This document shows positions 24,821-35,130 of a stretch of DNA of 64,000 bases, in pieces; the first letter of the stretch is position 1; every line of letters starts with the position of its first letter. The stretch comes from Sycobia sp. Sy_11 (taxonomy: Eukaryota; Arthropoda; Insecta; Hymenoptera; Epichrysomallidae). The DNA lies in NCBI GenBank assembly GCA_018907035.1, contig JACCIC010000037.1, positions 558,001 through 622,000 on the forward strand, written 5' to 3'. The translations under genes were made by a program, and so were the position numbers. A model generated the notes under the pieces. The model saw nothing but the letters and a program-made list of their open reading frames with translations. It was not told where the DNA came from and made no database searches.

Positions 24821-25691
24821 CTTATTAAAAGTTCAGTTGACGGAGAACACTCGCACACTATTGTTAAATATGTACGTTTCCTATACATTATGTTTATTTT
24901 ACTTTAAATCTATATCAAATGATTGATTTAGTTTCATTCAATTACTGAAATTGCCAAAAATATAAAATTAAAAACCCGGATAAATACACATTCATAGGAA
25001 GTTATATGTTGATATGATGACCTCTCATTGCTTTACGCTGAGGTTTTATATTACTTTTTGTTTGCATAAAACAAACCAATTGAGCCTTCCGAAATACCGA
25101 GTAATATTATCTTTCCGTTACTTTCTAATATTTTTAAAAAAGGATATCTGAAACAATCATAAACCATCTGTTCAACTCTATAGAATTTAGCTACCGTCTA
25201 TAGTAATAATTTTCTGTGAGTGTATAATTTAACTAAAAGTTAACTTTCAAACTGATGCCCAATAAGTATTTTGGGAGACCGTAGACACGAAATCCGACCA
25301 TTAATTAGTGGTTATCTAGCAAATCAACACAAAGGCATAAGTTTTTTTTATTGTTTTTTTTAAAAATAATATTATATTGAAAATGTTAGGTAATATAATT
25401 ATTGAAGGATATTGAATAATAAAATAAACTTGAGCGCAGCTCCCTGAATTTTTATTCCATTTGGCGTGTAGTCAATAATAGTCGAGATACCGCAGTGTAT
25501 AGTATACAGTATCAACGTCAAACGGTATCACAAAGGATTAAATCTATAATATGCCAGCATCGAGACCAGCTCTAATAATTATAGCTCTGTTACAATCACA
25601 TATTCCAGAATACCGTTATAGTTATATATGCGAGGTTGTTATACAAATACACGTATGTGTGTATATAGATTTGAGAGACAGAGAAAGACAC

Positions 25692-25695
<4 letters not shown>
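24819..25695. other. AT-rich unique sequence, no gene
   Basis: No open frame or repeat of note. Confidence 0.55.

Positions 25696-25732
<37 letters not shown>
25696..25732. repeat. (GA)n microsatellite
   Basis: About 37 bp of GA. Confidence 0.97.
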
Positions 25733-25734
<2 letters not shown>

Positions 25735-25941
25735 TGAAGAGGTATGTACGACTCTCGCTTGTCGAGGTTATCGAACCTGTACCTCATGTAAAGGTGCACG
25801 CACGAAGCTTCACGCGCAGCGCTACTACTTTCAAGGATCAAATTTTGTATTCAGATAGCGTTTTTTAATCCGCGCGTACCTTTCGCAATTAATATAAAAT
25901 AATATCGGCGTTTCCTTGCTCCAAATATAACAGAGACCTTC

Positions 25942-25945
<4 letters not shown>

Positions 25946-25984
<39 letters not shown>
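25946..25984. repeat. (TG)n microsatellite
   Basis: About 39 bp of TG, the longest TG array in the window. Confidence 0.97.
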
Positions 25985-25986
<2 letters not shown>

Positions 25987-26049
25987 TAATCTCCCCCTTT
26001 TTGCGCAATATTTCCCCCATCGAATTGCTTCTCCTGTGTGCATAGATAT

Positions 26050-26260
26050 ATAGAATATGTCAAACACGAAAATTGAAGGATGAAAAGTGAAAAATTAAAA
26101 ATGAGAAGGGTGCTGTATATGTGTAGAGAGAGAAAGAGGGGGGGGCGAAAGGAGAAAGAAACTTTAAAAAGAGGAGAGATAAAGGAGCAAACATGAGTGC
26201 GGGAACAGAAGGGAGAAGGACGGAGATAGGAGAAAGGAGTGGGAGGGGCACTACAATGAG
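26050..26260. repeat. long polypurine stretch
   Basis: Roughly 200 bp in which the plus strand is overwhelmingly A and G, including a G-run near 26139-26145. It produces the S/F/L-rich minus-strand ORFs at 25986-26501 and 26060-26281, which I treat as artefacts. Confidence 0.8.
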
Positions 26261-27637
26261 TCCCCTGTGCGTGACGCACACCGCTGTACGAGCGGGATGA
26301 TTTCATAAAGAACAGACGATAATTGTCCTTTCGCCGTGTCGGTGGGTCGGCTGTGGTCCCTCTCTTCCTCCCCCCCCCCTCCCCACCATCACTCTTACAT
26401 TCTCTCTCGCTCGAGAGATGCGAGGAAAGTACGGGGCGAATACAAAAACAACAATATACATGTATATAATATAGCCTACGCGCATGCATACACACACACA
26501 CGTGCGCACAGCCCTTGCGATTGCACCCACCATTATAAATACACGAGGCTCGGATTCGCTTGCCTCGTTGGCCGCGGGCTGATTATTCTTTTCTTTTTTT
26601 CACTGTTTATTTCATATACGTGTCACGTGATTCCCTCCTTTGGGGCAACGTAACTGACGGATTGAAAGTGCCCCCCCCCCTTTTAACTTTTCACGCACCC
26701 CAGCGGAGTTCGGCATTGTTCAGGTGATTTTACTCGCGAATGTTGTTTCGTACAGAAGGGAATGGCAATTTGGATAAACTTTCGACAGGCACAAAATTCC
26801 GATTCGATGAAAATTCGTGTACTTATGTTTTTTTTTGGGTGCTGATTATAAACATCGCGATGATTTTTATCGGAAATGAAATTTTTACGACAAAATTCAC
26901 ATAAAATTATGCTTTTTCGAATTTATCTCAAAAGATATGAAAAATTTTGGCACATATTTCCAACAAAAGTTGCAAGTCTTATCAAAAGCTATCGTTTTTG
27001 CTCTGCTCATTTTTTTTCGTTAAAAGCGATATTTTTGGAGAAAAATTGTACCTTTCGCGTTTGACGGGAGCCCCGTAGCATTGGCGGAGGTGTAACCGAA
27101 TTCTCTTTATGCTTATACTAGCTTAAACAAGGATAGTGCCTAAACTACGCATCACAGTTTTGTGTGAATAGATAATAATTCTAACGATTACAATTGATAA
27201 TTGACAATGAAATAACAATAAAAAATGGATCGATGATTGATAATTCTAACGAATTCGACAATTCCAATGATAATTCTAATTCAACATTTCCCGAGATATA
27301 TTAAAATCTTATATATTTGTCAACTAGATAAACGGCCTTAAGCATGTGTATCTGCATCCATCCATGCTCTATTCCATCCATTCCATTCCATACAATCCAT
27401 TCATAATTAAATTAGTTCAATATCAAAATATAAGTTAGAGATTTAATATATAATTTCAAGGAAACAGTTAAAACTACTATTTTGATGAACTATATAATGT
27501 AAACGCTATTTTAGTTAGGATTAGTTAATTAGCGTCAATGTTCTTATATTACCTTAAACGATATTTTAAATTGCTATGGTACTTGTTAATATTGTATATA
27601 TTTATACAAAATCTTTCATTGGCTATATCTATCAGGA
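26261..27637. other. mixed CpG-rich then AT-rich unique sequence
   Basis: C-runs lie near 26369-26378 and 26671-26680. From about 27170 a cryptic repeat of ATAATTCTAA-type words recurs (about 27175, 27240, 27271), and a CATTCCATTC-type patch lies at about 27355-27405. No gene seen. Confidence 0.45.
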
Positions 27638-28015
27638 TTGATGGAATGTAAGAAGACATTATTTAACGATATCAGGACATTGATATCTCGGGCAATTTTG
27701 AGCGCTAGGATTAAACTACTGTTCGTATCATGTATTCGTCTGGTAACTATGAGGGTCATTTTTTCTTATTATAAACTGTGGCCCAGAATTGAGTCGTACT
27801 CCGATCCTTGTTCATTATGCAATTTATCTCAGAAAAACTGGTTACAGAGAAATAATTTATTGATATTTTTTTTAATGTTTCCTATTTATCGCGATAAGCT
27901 CGAGAAAACATTATTTTTACAGTTTTCGACATCAAAATTAAATTTGCGCCAACGGCCTCCACGATACTCGTTGTCATCAGCATTCCAAAAAACAAAGGTA
28001 TACAGACTTTCATGA
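27638..28015 (+). pseudogene. decayed LINE fragment: C-terminal zinc-knuckle region
   Basis: A 125-codon open frame contains CSLCNLSQK, about twenty residues later FPIYRDKLEKTLF, and upstream an R-rich segment (SARIKLLF, RLVTMR). This layout, CxxC then a decayed His and Cys-Pro-x-Tyr-x-x-x-Arg block, matches the tail of insect non-LTR retrotransposon ORF2 proteins of the R1/Jockey type. The expected His and Cys are already lost (the CPIY position reads FPIY), so it is a relic. No reverse transcriptase is seen upstream (27300-27637), so it is 5'-truncated or too decayed to read. The clade is not certain; a chance resemblance is possible but less likely given several aligned landmarks. Confidence 0.5.
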
Positions 28016-28557
28016 AAGCTGAGAGTGGATCATTTTCAGAAGTCAAGTATAATACCTATATATTCCTTTCAAATAAATGCTTTATATATTACCATGAAGA
28101 ATGTATACTAATTCGATTATAACAATAGACACATAATCAAAATGATAAAAAATGGGATAATATTTATTAAGCTGTTGGTATGGAAAACACCACGAAATTC
28201 TGCATCGGATTCGAGTTAATAATTTCCATTGCTTTTGAATAAGTGCACATTATACAGTATGACGCTGCGCAAATAAAACAAAACACAATGCGAAATTTGC
28301 TTTCACGCTCTGTACGATCAAAAGTCTTACAGAGGTTTTTTCGTGCGTCTTCGAGAAAGGCGGGGATTAATCACGTATTTTTTAATTGAAAGGCTCGTGA
28401 CTGCGCGGCAAAAACTTTTTTTCTTTTTGTTTCGTTGCGCGGCGCTACCGCTTTATTTTTTCGCGAACCAGCGCGCGCGCGCGCACGCTCCGCGACAAAC
28501 AATTAAAGAAAGGCTTTCTCTCGCGCCCTACTTCTTGACTAATTAAACGCTGTGGTA

Positions 28558-28558
<1 letters not shown>
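28016..28558. other. unique sequence with a (GC)n patch
   Basis: A run of alternating GC near 28470-28485 is Z-DNA-prone. No gene recognised. Confidence 0.5.

Positions 28559-28595
<37 letters not shown>
28559..28595. repeat. (GA)n microsatellite
   Basis: About 37 bp of GA. Confidence 0.97.
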
Positions 28596-28598
<3 letters not shown>

Positions 28599-28823
28599 GC
28601 AGAAGCCGTGTACCACCGTGCTCTCTCTGCCGTTGAACTTAAAAAAAAACAACCGCACGGTAGTCAAAGTCCGACTGCGGTGGTGAACGGGGGGTGGTGC
28701 AGAGCACCGCGCGCACGGCCCTGTTTCCAGGAAAGACTATAATTTGCGAGAGAGCGCAGACGTCGCGGGCTTATGTCTCTCTCTCTTTCTCTGGGAACCG
28801 TTAGACACACTGTCCTCGTCTCG

Positions 28824-28940
28824 ATTAACGTGTGTTCGGGAATCCGACGAAAGGACGTTTCCTAATTAAGGCAAAGATTGAACCCCCTCTGACCTTGTGC
28901 GCTGCCACTCGTTTAATTGGACTAATTAAACCTTGCGAGT
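28824..28940. promoter_or_regulatory. cluster of homeodomain-type TAATTA sites
   Basis: ATTAACG, CCTAATTAAGG, GTTTAATTGG and ACTAATTAAAC occur within about 110 bp of otherwise balanced sequence, the last two as arms of a small hairpin flanked by ACTCG and CGAGT. The pattern resembles a conserved enhancer, but that is inference. ORFs on both strands here (95 and 72 codons) have no recognised domain. Confidence 0.25.
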
Positions 28941-29149
28941 TCCTGTGCCCGGGCGTCTCGAATATCTTCATAAATATAATATGTGCGGATTTCAGAGCAA
29001 AGAAAAGACAAGAAGTGGATGACGCCATATGTATTAATAGACTAATATGAGTTCGAAAGCCAACATTTATGTAAAATTTGGAGTTGGCGTGGTCAGCAAT
29101 GAAGCTAGTCAAACGTTAAAGCGTAACATATCGGTATGGTAAAAGATCA

Positions 29150-30780
29150 TAAGACGCTTATTCGGTCAGGAGAAGTGACCAAAACCAATATCTAGTTTCT
29201 TGCATACTTCATGCTCATTATCGCAACCATTATTAATTGCATAATGATTTTTGCGCAAGACCGCTTAGAACGTATCGCATATTCTCTGGCTGCCATAGAC
29301 ATTATTTTATAATTAAAATTAATATAGGATTACATTTAGTTCCCAATTTTACGACGAGAGGTCCTACTAGCGACTCGAGCTCCTAATACGTTTTCATCTG
29401 TACTTCAAGGGTACGAGAATCTTTTGAGAGAACTTTTCACTGTACTTCCGAATACTTTCCTCGTCTAATTTTGTTTGTTTTTTTTCTTCAAAAAAATCGG
29501 TTGAGGGGACTAAGCAAAATTTTATTCGAATTTTTTTACCGATCGTCTTAATTACAACCTCCCTATATTTAGACCTTGAGGTTTAGACGGTGACTCTGAG
29601 AATTTTTGGCAACTCGATTCTTCTGCAGATGGTTTGTAATGTGCTATATAGTTTATATACCTGGTGGGGGAAAGAAGGGCGTGTTTATAGTAATACACTG
29701 AAGCATAAGAAGACAATAACTATTATTTACGTAATTCTCTACATAAAAAAACTAAATACAAGTAAGAATTCCTTTTACAGCAGAATTTACACTTTTGAAA
29801 TTGGAGAAAAAGTTTCGTCGATTCTCAGTTACATGCATTTACAAATTAAATTACTTTCTGACTAGGCGAAAATAGTATGTGAAATTAATGACAGTAATTC
29901 AACATTTGAGCTACTTAATTTTTAAAATTAATATGAAAACTTGATTTGTCAGGAGATGGATCAGTACGAAAAACATCTCGTACGTTATACAATATCGGCG
30001 TTTCCCACGTGAACTTTTCTAAGTATACAATGCACTCGCCATACAGTCTCGTATATAACTTAATTTTTATGTGAATGTATTAGTAAATCTATGGTTGGAT
30101 GTTACTAAAATTCAATCAGATAGGATTAATAAGAGCGTGCGAGCTTATTGAATCTTATATATTACACACAATTCATATGTGTTCGAGAATACTTAATTAA
30201 TATATTGAGTATTGCGGTTATTTTCTTGTTTTTCTTGTTCTCGGTAAAAATCTAAAAAAGATCAGATATGTCTATAAATAATAAATATATATAATTAGTC
30301 GATTTTCTGATAATTGGCGGTGAATAAATAAATATCTATAAAGATTGTAATCGTTGCATGAATGAATTGTCTTCAGTTTTCCCACGTTTAAATTATTTCA
30401 TTCCGTACACCGCGCTTTAATGTATCTTGTGCTCGGAACGCAGGAATAATAAGCACCGAAATAAATGAGAGCAATTAGGATCGAGATTAGGATACATTCG
30501 TGGCGCGCTTTAAATATAAAAAATTATTTTAAATATAAAACAATGCAAAAATATGACTGCCTCTGTCTGTATAAATATATATATAAATGTCATTAATCTA
30601 TAAGCTAAAATCACAAAAAATTAAAATTCATCAATTGGCTTCGAATGAAGGGCATTAACATCACGCCAGGTGCCGGGCAAACTTACAATAAAAGCGATTT
30701 AAGCAAATGTATTGTGCGTGTTGGCAACAAAGTTTCCTTCGTTACTTTGAAGGTTCAATATATATACACATAGTTAGGAA
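29150..30780. other. AT-rich unique sequence, no gene
   Basis: A TTTAAATATAAAA direct repeat near 30508-30541 and a short TA run near 30577 are the only features noticed. Confidence 0.5.
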
Positions 30781-31150
30781 TTATATCGCCGAGAGAAAAC
30801 GAATGAGGAGGCAAGAAATAAGATAGAGGAGAGGGGGAGGAGGTGGCGCCGATGTGAAAAAATTACCAATTTTTCAGAGTGCCGCCCTCGCAAAAAACTA
30901 ATTTAAAGACGGCGGGTCGACTGTGGTAGCGGCGAAGAGCGTCGGCAGAGAGACGCGTCTCGGCCACGGGTAATTTCAGCCCGGCGTTCGTGTGTGTGTG
31001 TGTATGTGCGCGCGCCTGAGTTTGTGTGTGCGTGTACAGTAGATAGTGCAAAAACAGGGTATCCGTTGCTCTTCCTCCTTTCCTTTCTTGCTCTTGCCAT
31101 CCTTCTCTCTTTTACGCTCTTTCTCACTCGACACATCTTCAGCTAATTTT
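30780..31150. other. CpG-rich patch with TG/CG alternation
   Basis: GGCGGGTCGAC, GGCGAAGAGCGTCGGC and a TGTGTGTGTATGTGCGCGCG stretch. Promoter-like in composition but without a clear core element. Confidence 0.3.
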
Positions 31151-32300
31151 CGATCGCTACTCGGTTATAGCACGCCTATAATGCAGCAGTTTTGCGGGTG
31201 CCGGCTTTCAAAAGTTGCGTTTATTTACGAGAAAAACAGCTCACAAAGTACATGCGTACAAATTAGTTAAAGTATAAATATAAATTTAAATACAATGTTT
31301 TCACGGTATTGTTGTGATCGCGGCGAAAATTGCTTAGCCTTGATTATCGCCCGAGATGCGACTCTGCCGATTTGCCAAAGCGTCCATTCGAAACTGCTCT
31401 AATTGAATTCACGATTGTGCTCAGTAAATTAATCGCAGATTGTAGGCAGAAAAAAATTAAAATAAAAATATTATAATATTTCTGGAAAATTTTATGTGCA
31501 ATAAACACTTCAACATTTATCTTTAAACTTAAAATATTGAACTTTGAATTTTAGAAAAATAAATTTAAAAGTGAACATAAAACTCGACGTAAAATTTCTT
31601 GAAAACTAAGAGTATAGTGAAGCTGACATTATTGAGAGCAAAATTTATACCCATTACTCGTTCGTTTCTGCAGCTTTCCATTCACTCAGAAAAACTAAGT
31701 AAAACTGAAAATCCGGTAATTATGTCTGATTTTTTGGAACTTTAAGTTTTGAAGTTTAGAATTTTAAAGTTCGAATGTGACTGAAAATTAATGGAATTTT
31801 AACCCCATACTATTAATTCTGTTAAAATCATCGGTTTCCAAAATGAATGTAAATAATGTAAAGTTTAGCATCTTACAATTAACACAGCAATCATTCGTTA
31901 AAATGCTAAAAAATTCTCCATGATGGGCATGGAACAAAATTACTCGACAGACGGCTCTTCTCGCCGGACATGATTTTACCTCTCCGCTCTCAGCGCCTTC
32001 TATTTGTCTATCCGAATAACGACGCATGCGCCCTGATCTGTCGCGCATCCGCTACTATTTTTGCATCCTGAAAATTGTTCATTATTCAACAAATTCATTT
32101 TTACTCGACTGAAAATTGATATTTCTCCGTTTGTCGAAAATCACAGATTTAAGACGTCATTGTTACACGTTAAAAAAAAAAGATCTTACTGTTATACAAA
32201 CGGAAGATAAATGTCGAATGAATTCTTACTTTATACAATTTCAACCATAAACTTTTAGGCCAACTTTCGATCTCTTTTTATCACCCTCTATAAACTCGCT
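31150..32300. other. AT-rich unique sequence, nothing recognised
   Basis: An 86-codon minus-strand ORF (31788-32048) shows no motif. Confidence 0.5.
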
Positions 32301-32301
32301 A

Positions 32302-32311
32302 AAATCAATAC

Positions 32312-32374
<63 letters not shown>

Positions 32375-32387
32375 CACGTATTGATTT
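32302..32387. repeat. (TA)n array inside a short inverted repeat
   Basis: AAATCAATAC at 32302-32311 faces GTATTGATTT at 32378-32387, with about 60 bp of mostly pure TA between. Confidence 0.9.
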
Positions 32388-32610
32388 ATATATAAGAAGC
32401 CGAACGAAACCGACAAAAGATCAACTCCATAGCACTATCTGTATTTATATTCGCAATAGTGCAAGAACCGCCCCCCCCCACCGCACAATAACCCTCTCGA
32501 GATTAACTTTCGAGAACAGCATACAGTAGTGTGTATATAATATATATAGGCGAAGAGTTTAGGCTCGAAGAGACAACTCTCGACTTCATATACGTGTATG
32601 TATATATTGA

Positions 32611-32613
<3 letters not shown>

Positions 32614-32666
<53 letters not shown>

Positions 32667-32708
32667 CAGTGCGCGTCGTGTCGCTGTGCCGCGCCAGAGG
32701 GTTCCCAT

Positions 32709-32762
<54 letters not shown>
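32614..32762. repeat. two long (TA)n arrays
   Basis: TA runs at 32614-32665 and 32712-32762, separated by a CpG-rich spacer of about 46 bp. Confidence 0.97.
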
Positions 32763-32763
<1 letters not shown>

Positions 32764-33068
32764 GTACCTCGTATATATAAGCGAGGCGGCGCACTCGAGA
32801 GGAGGGAAACTTTCGATGCAAATACTTTGCCCTCCCTCCCCCGATCGATAGTCCCGTCTGTGCTCTGCCGCGGCGCGTTTGGAACTCGCGCGCGGCGCGG
32901 CGGCGGGAGGACATTGTCGTCATAACTTGGCGCACGGAGGATCTCCCAGTCCTATAGTCCTATATATAGTGGGAGGCTGCGCGAGCGCGACAAAGCAATG
33001 ACGCGTCTATGTATATGTGTCTCGGGATTTGCGCTCTCAGCCTCCGTGCCTAAGCTAAACTCCAGACG

Positions 33069-33073
<5 letters not shown>

Positions 33074-33120
<47 letters not shown>
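33074..33120. repeat. (TA)n microsatellite
   Basis: About 47 bp of TA after GCGCGCGCA. Confidence 0.97.
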
Positions 33121-33126
<6 letters not shown>

Positions 33127-33280
33127 ACGGGCGTGAACGAGAAATGCTAATTAATTGATTACCAATTCAAAAATCCCCCCCTCCCTTACTCTTTTAGGGA
33201 TGCTTCGAGAGACAGAGAAATCGATGCGACACAGCACCACAAACCCTATTCTCCGGAGCGCACTCGAAATAGTTTAGACG

Positions 33281-33302
33281 ACACACACACACACACACAC
33301 AC
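33281..33302. repeat. (AC)n microsatellite
   Basis: Eleven AC units just before the GTAAGT motif. Confidence 0.95.
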
Positions 33303-33309
33303 ATCGGTA

Positions 33310-34020
33310 AGTCATTCGATATTAAAAACTACGTTCGCGCCCGTTTTGACTTTTTTTCAATTTTTTTTCTCTTTTCTTTTGAGCCGCGCCTATAACGAAC
33401 GCGCTCGCAATATTCGCTCGCGCGTGTATATATAGGCGAACGTGCGGGGGCGTGTGAGACCACACGGGCCATTTGTAGCGTATGTGTGTGTATATAGATG
33501 TAGGTATAGGTAATTGCTCACGACTATATAGAGATGAGTCTCTTTTGAAAAAAAAAGTTGCCGGGCGAAGGAAACTGGGTTAATGCTCGAATTTTCATGA
33601 GGCTGCTTTTTCACAAAGAACGATGCGGTGGCGTCACTTTTTTTCCCTTTTTTTTCTTTTTCAGTTTCTTGAAAAAGGGATGGTTACACATTACATACGC
33701 TGCTGTTGTACGCGTAGAATACTGCTCGATCTCCACGTATTATACTTTGATCTATAAGCACATATGAGCGACGGACATTAATTAATTTTTATTCGCCCTT
33801 CGTTGAAGAGGTGTGCTGGCACAAAGCGAAGATTAATTGAATATTTTATTGAAATAAACTGACTTCGGAAGACGAACAATGTTGTAAATAGAATCAGTTT
33901 ATCTTTCCACAAAAATTATTCAAAAAGACAAATACAATATTTTGGTTAATGTAATTTCGATTAAAAATATAATATAAAAATAGTTTATATCTCAGTCGAA
34001 AAACTTATATAAATATTTAT
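33310..34020. other. unique sequence up to the LINE fragment
   Basis: No gene recognised. Becomes AT-rich after about 33770. Confidence 0.5.
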
Positions 34021-34029
34021 ATAAATAAA

Positions 34030-34722
34030 TTAGTAGATGCCTTAAACGGTTGGAAAACACTTGAAAATAGTGAAACAAATTTGACAATAAGTCCCTATTG
34101 CTACAAGTAAAAGAAAAATATATCGAATTTGAAACTAAAAGTCCGATGAAGTAAGCATTAAATTCAATTGGATCCCTTCCCACCATGGGATCTCTCGAAA
34201 TAGAATCGCGGACGTCCTATCTAAAGAAGCCATAAAGGAAATCATGGATTATAATTTTGATCTACCGATATTACAGATTTTAATAATCTCTTCAAAATAT
34301 CAATGCATGACAACACAAATAATTATATAATAGAAAATAGCCTGAGCAAAGGAAAACTCTATGTCAAAAATTACTACAAAGACTTCTATTGAACCATGGT
34401 TTCATAACAAAATTACTCCTCGCAAATTAGTAGTATTTCTTAATCGGTTAAGGTCAGATCACTATAACTTGGCCTTTTCGTTAGCTCGAGTGAATAGTAT
34501 AAGCGAACCAAATTGTCATTGTCAACCAAATATACAAAATATAGACCATGACTTTTGGACAATGCCCATTATTAGAAAATGAGAGGGCAAATTTATTACG
34601 GAATTTGGTTTAAACTGAAACTACAGCTTCCTACGACTATGACTTCTCTATTAGCTGAGCCAAATCTACAAGCAAGCAAATTTTTACTGGACTTCTTAAC
34701 AATCTGTAATATTACTGCATAA
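34030..34722 (+). pseudogene. 5'-truncated LINE relic: RNase H end and C-terminal domain
   Basis: The frame from about 34160 reads FNWIPSHHGISRNRIADVLSKEA, the classic end of an RNase H domain in non-LTR retrotransposons (WIPSHxGIxGNxxAD). Upstream pieces (DALNGWKTLENS; QVKEKYIEFETKS) fit the preceding helices. A frame shift later KGKLYVKNYYKDFY is followed by EPWFHNKITPR, RLRSDHYNLAFSLARV, CHC and DHDFW, then after another shift CPLLENERANLL and a tail ending at TAA 34720-34722. This order matches I/R1/Jockey-group insect LINEs. Several stops and frameshifts make it dead. No reverse transcriptase is found to the left, so it is 5'-truncated, as is usual for LINE copies. Confidence 0.85.
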
Positions 34723-34789
34723 AAAATTATCTATTGAAATAATTTTTTTTGTCTAATAGATCTGAGTAAGATTTAAATTGCTAAATAAT

Positions 34790-35130
34790 ATTAATAGATA
34801 TTTTTATCGGTCTTACAGTCTTCATACTATCATATAGTATATTTATCAGACTGTCCTTGTTTATTATCAGCCCCGATGAATTTGAAATGGAACTTATTAC
34901 TAAAAGTAAAATTAAATTAGATTCAAAATTAAAAATAATAAAAAATAAAAAATAAGTATATGCTATGTTAGTAAAGGACAGCCTGACTGCCCCCACCACC
35001 TTAATTTAAATTCATCATCGATATCCGACGTTTCAAACCGCTATGGTTCATCTTCAAGGACTAAACTTCTATTTTAGTATAATATATTATATTATAAAGA
35101 CTGTAAGACCGATAAAAAATATCTATTAAT
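34790..35130. mobile_element. inverted-repeat element, possibly a Penelope-like end
   Basis: The arm 34790-34843 (core to 34822) is matched by 35076-35130 on the opposite strand. The outer 33 bp agree with a single 1-bp gap and the inner part with a few changes. Between them lies about 230 bp including, on the minus strand, GAAGATGAACC and GGTTTGAAACGTCGG. That motif pair resembles what I recall from Penelope-like retroelement ends. No coding frame or clear target-site duplication is visible. It sits 68 bp after the LINE relic's stop codon. Alternatives are a MITE or a fold-back element. Confidence 0.6.
35021..35066 (-). ncRNA. hammerhead-ribozyme-like core motif, degenerate
   Basis: On the minus strand TTGAAGA (consensus CUGANGA with one change) is followed by GAACC-ATAGC-GGTTT, which can form stem II, then GAAAC and GTC. 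This is the order of the hammerhead catalytic core, and hammerhead motifs are documented in Penelope-like retroelements. The C-to-U change at the first core base and an unpaired base at the foot of stem II suggest it is inactive or that the resemblance is partial; stem I is not evident. Confidence 0.25.

Larger units (their letters stand above)
32780..33306 (+). promoter_or_regulatory. CpG-rich promoter/first-exon-like island ending at a GTAAGT donor
   Basis: CpG-rich sequence holds a CCTATATATAGTGGG TATA-like motif near 32970, then a TA array (33074-33120), an AC array (33281-33302) and a strong splice donor CG|GTAAGTC with GT at 33307. No long ORF links them, so it would be a non-coding 5' exon. 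The microsatellites inside argue for caution. Confidence 0.22.

Noticed and set aside
27355..27405. CATTCCATTC patch as a pericentromeric GGAAT-type satellite
   Set aside because: Only a few imperfect units, about 50 bp; far too short to call satellite.
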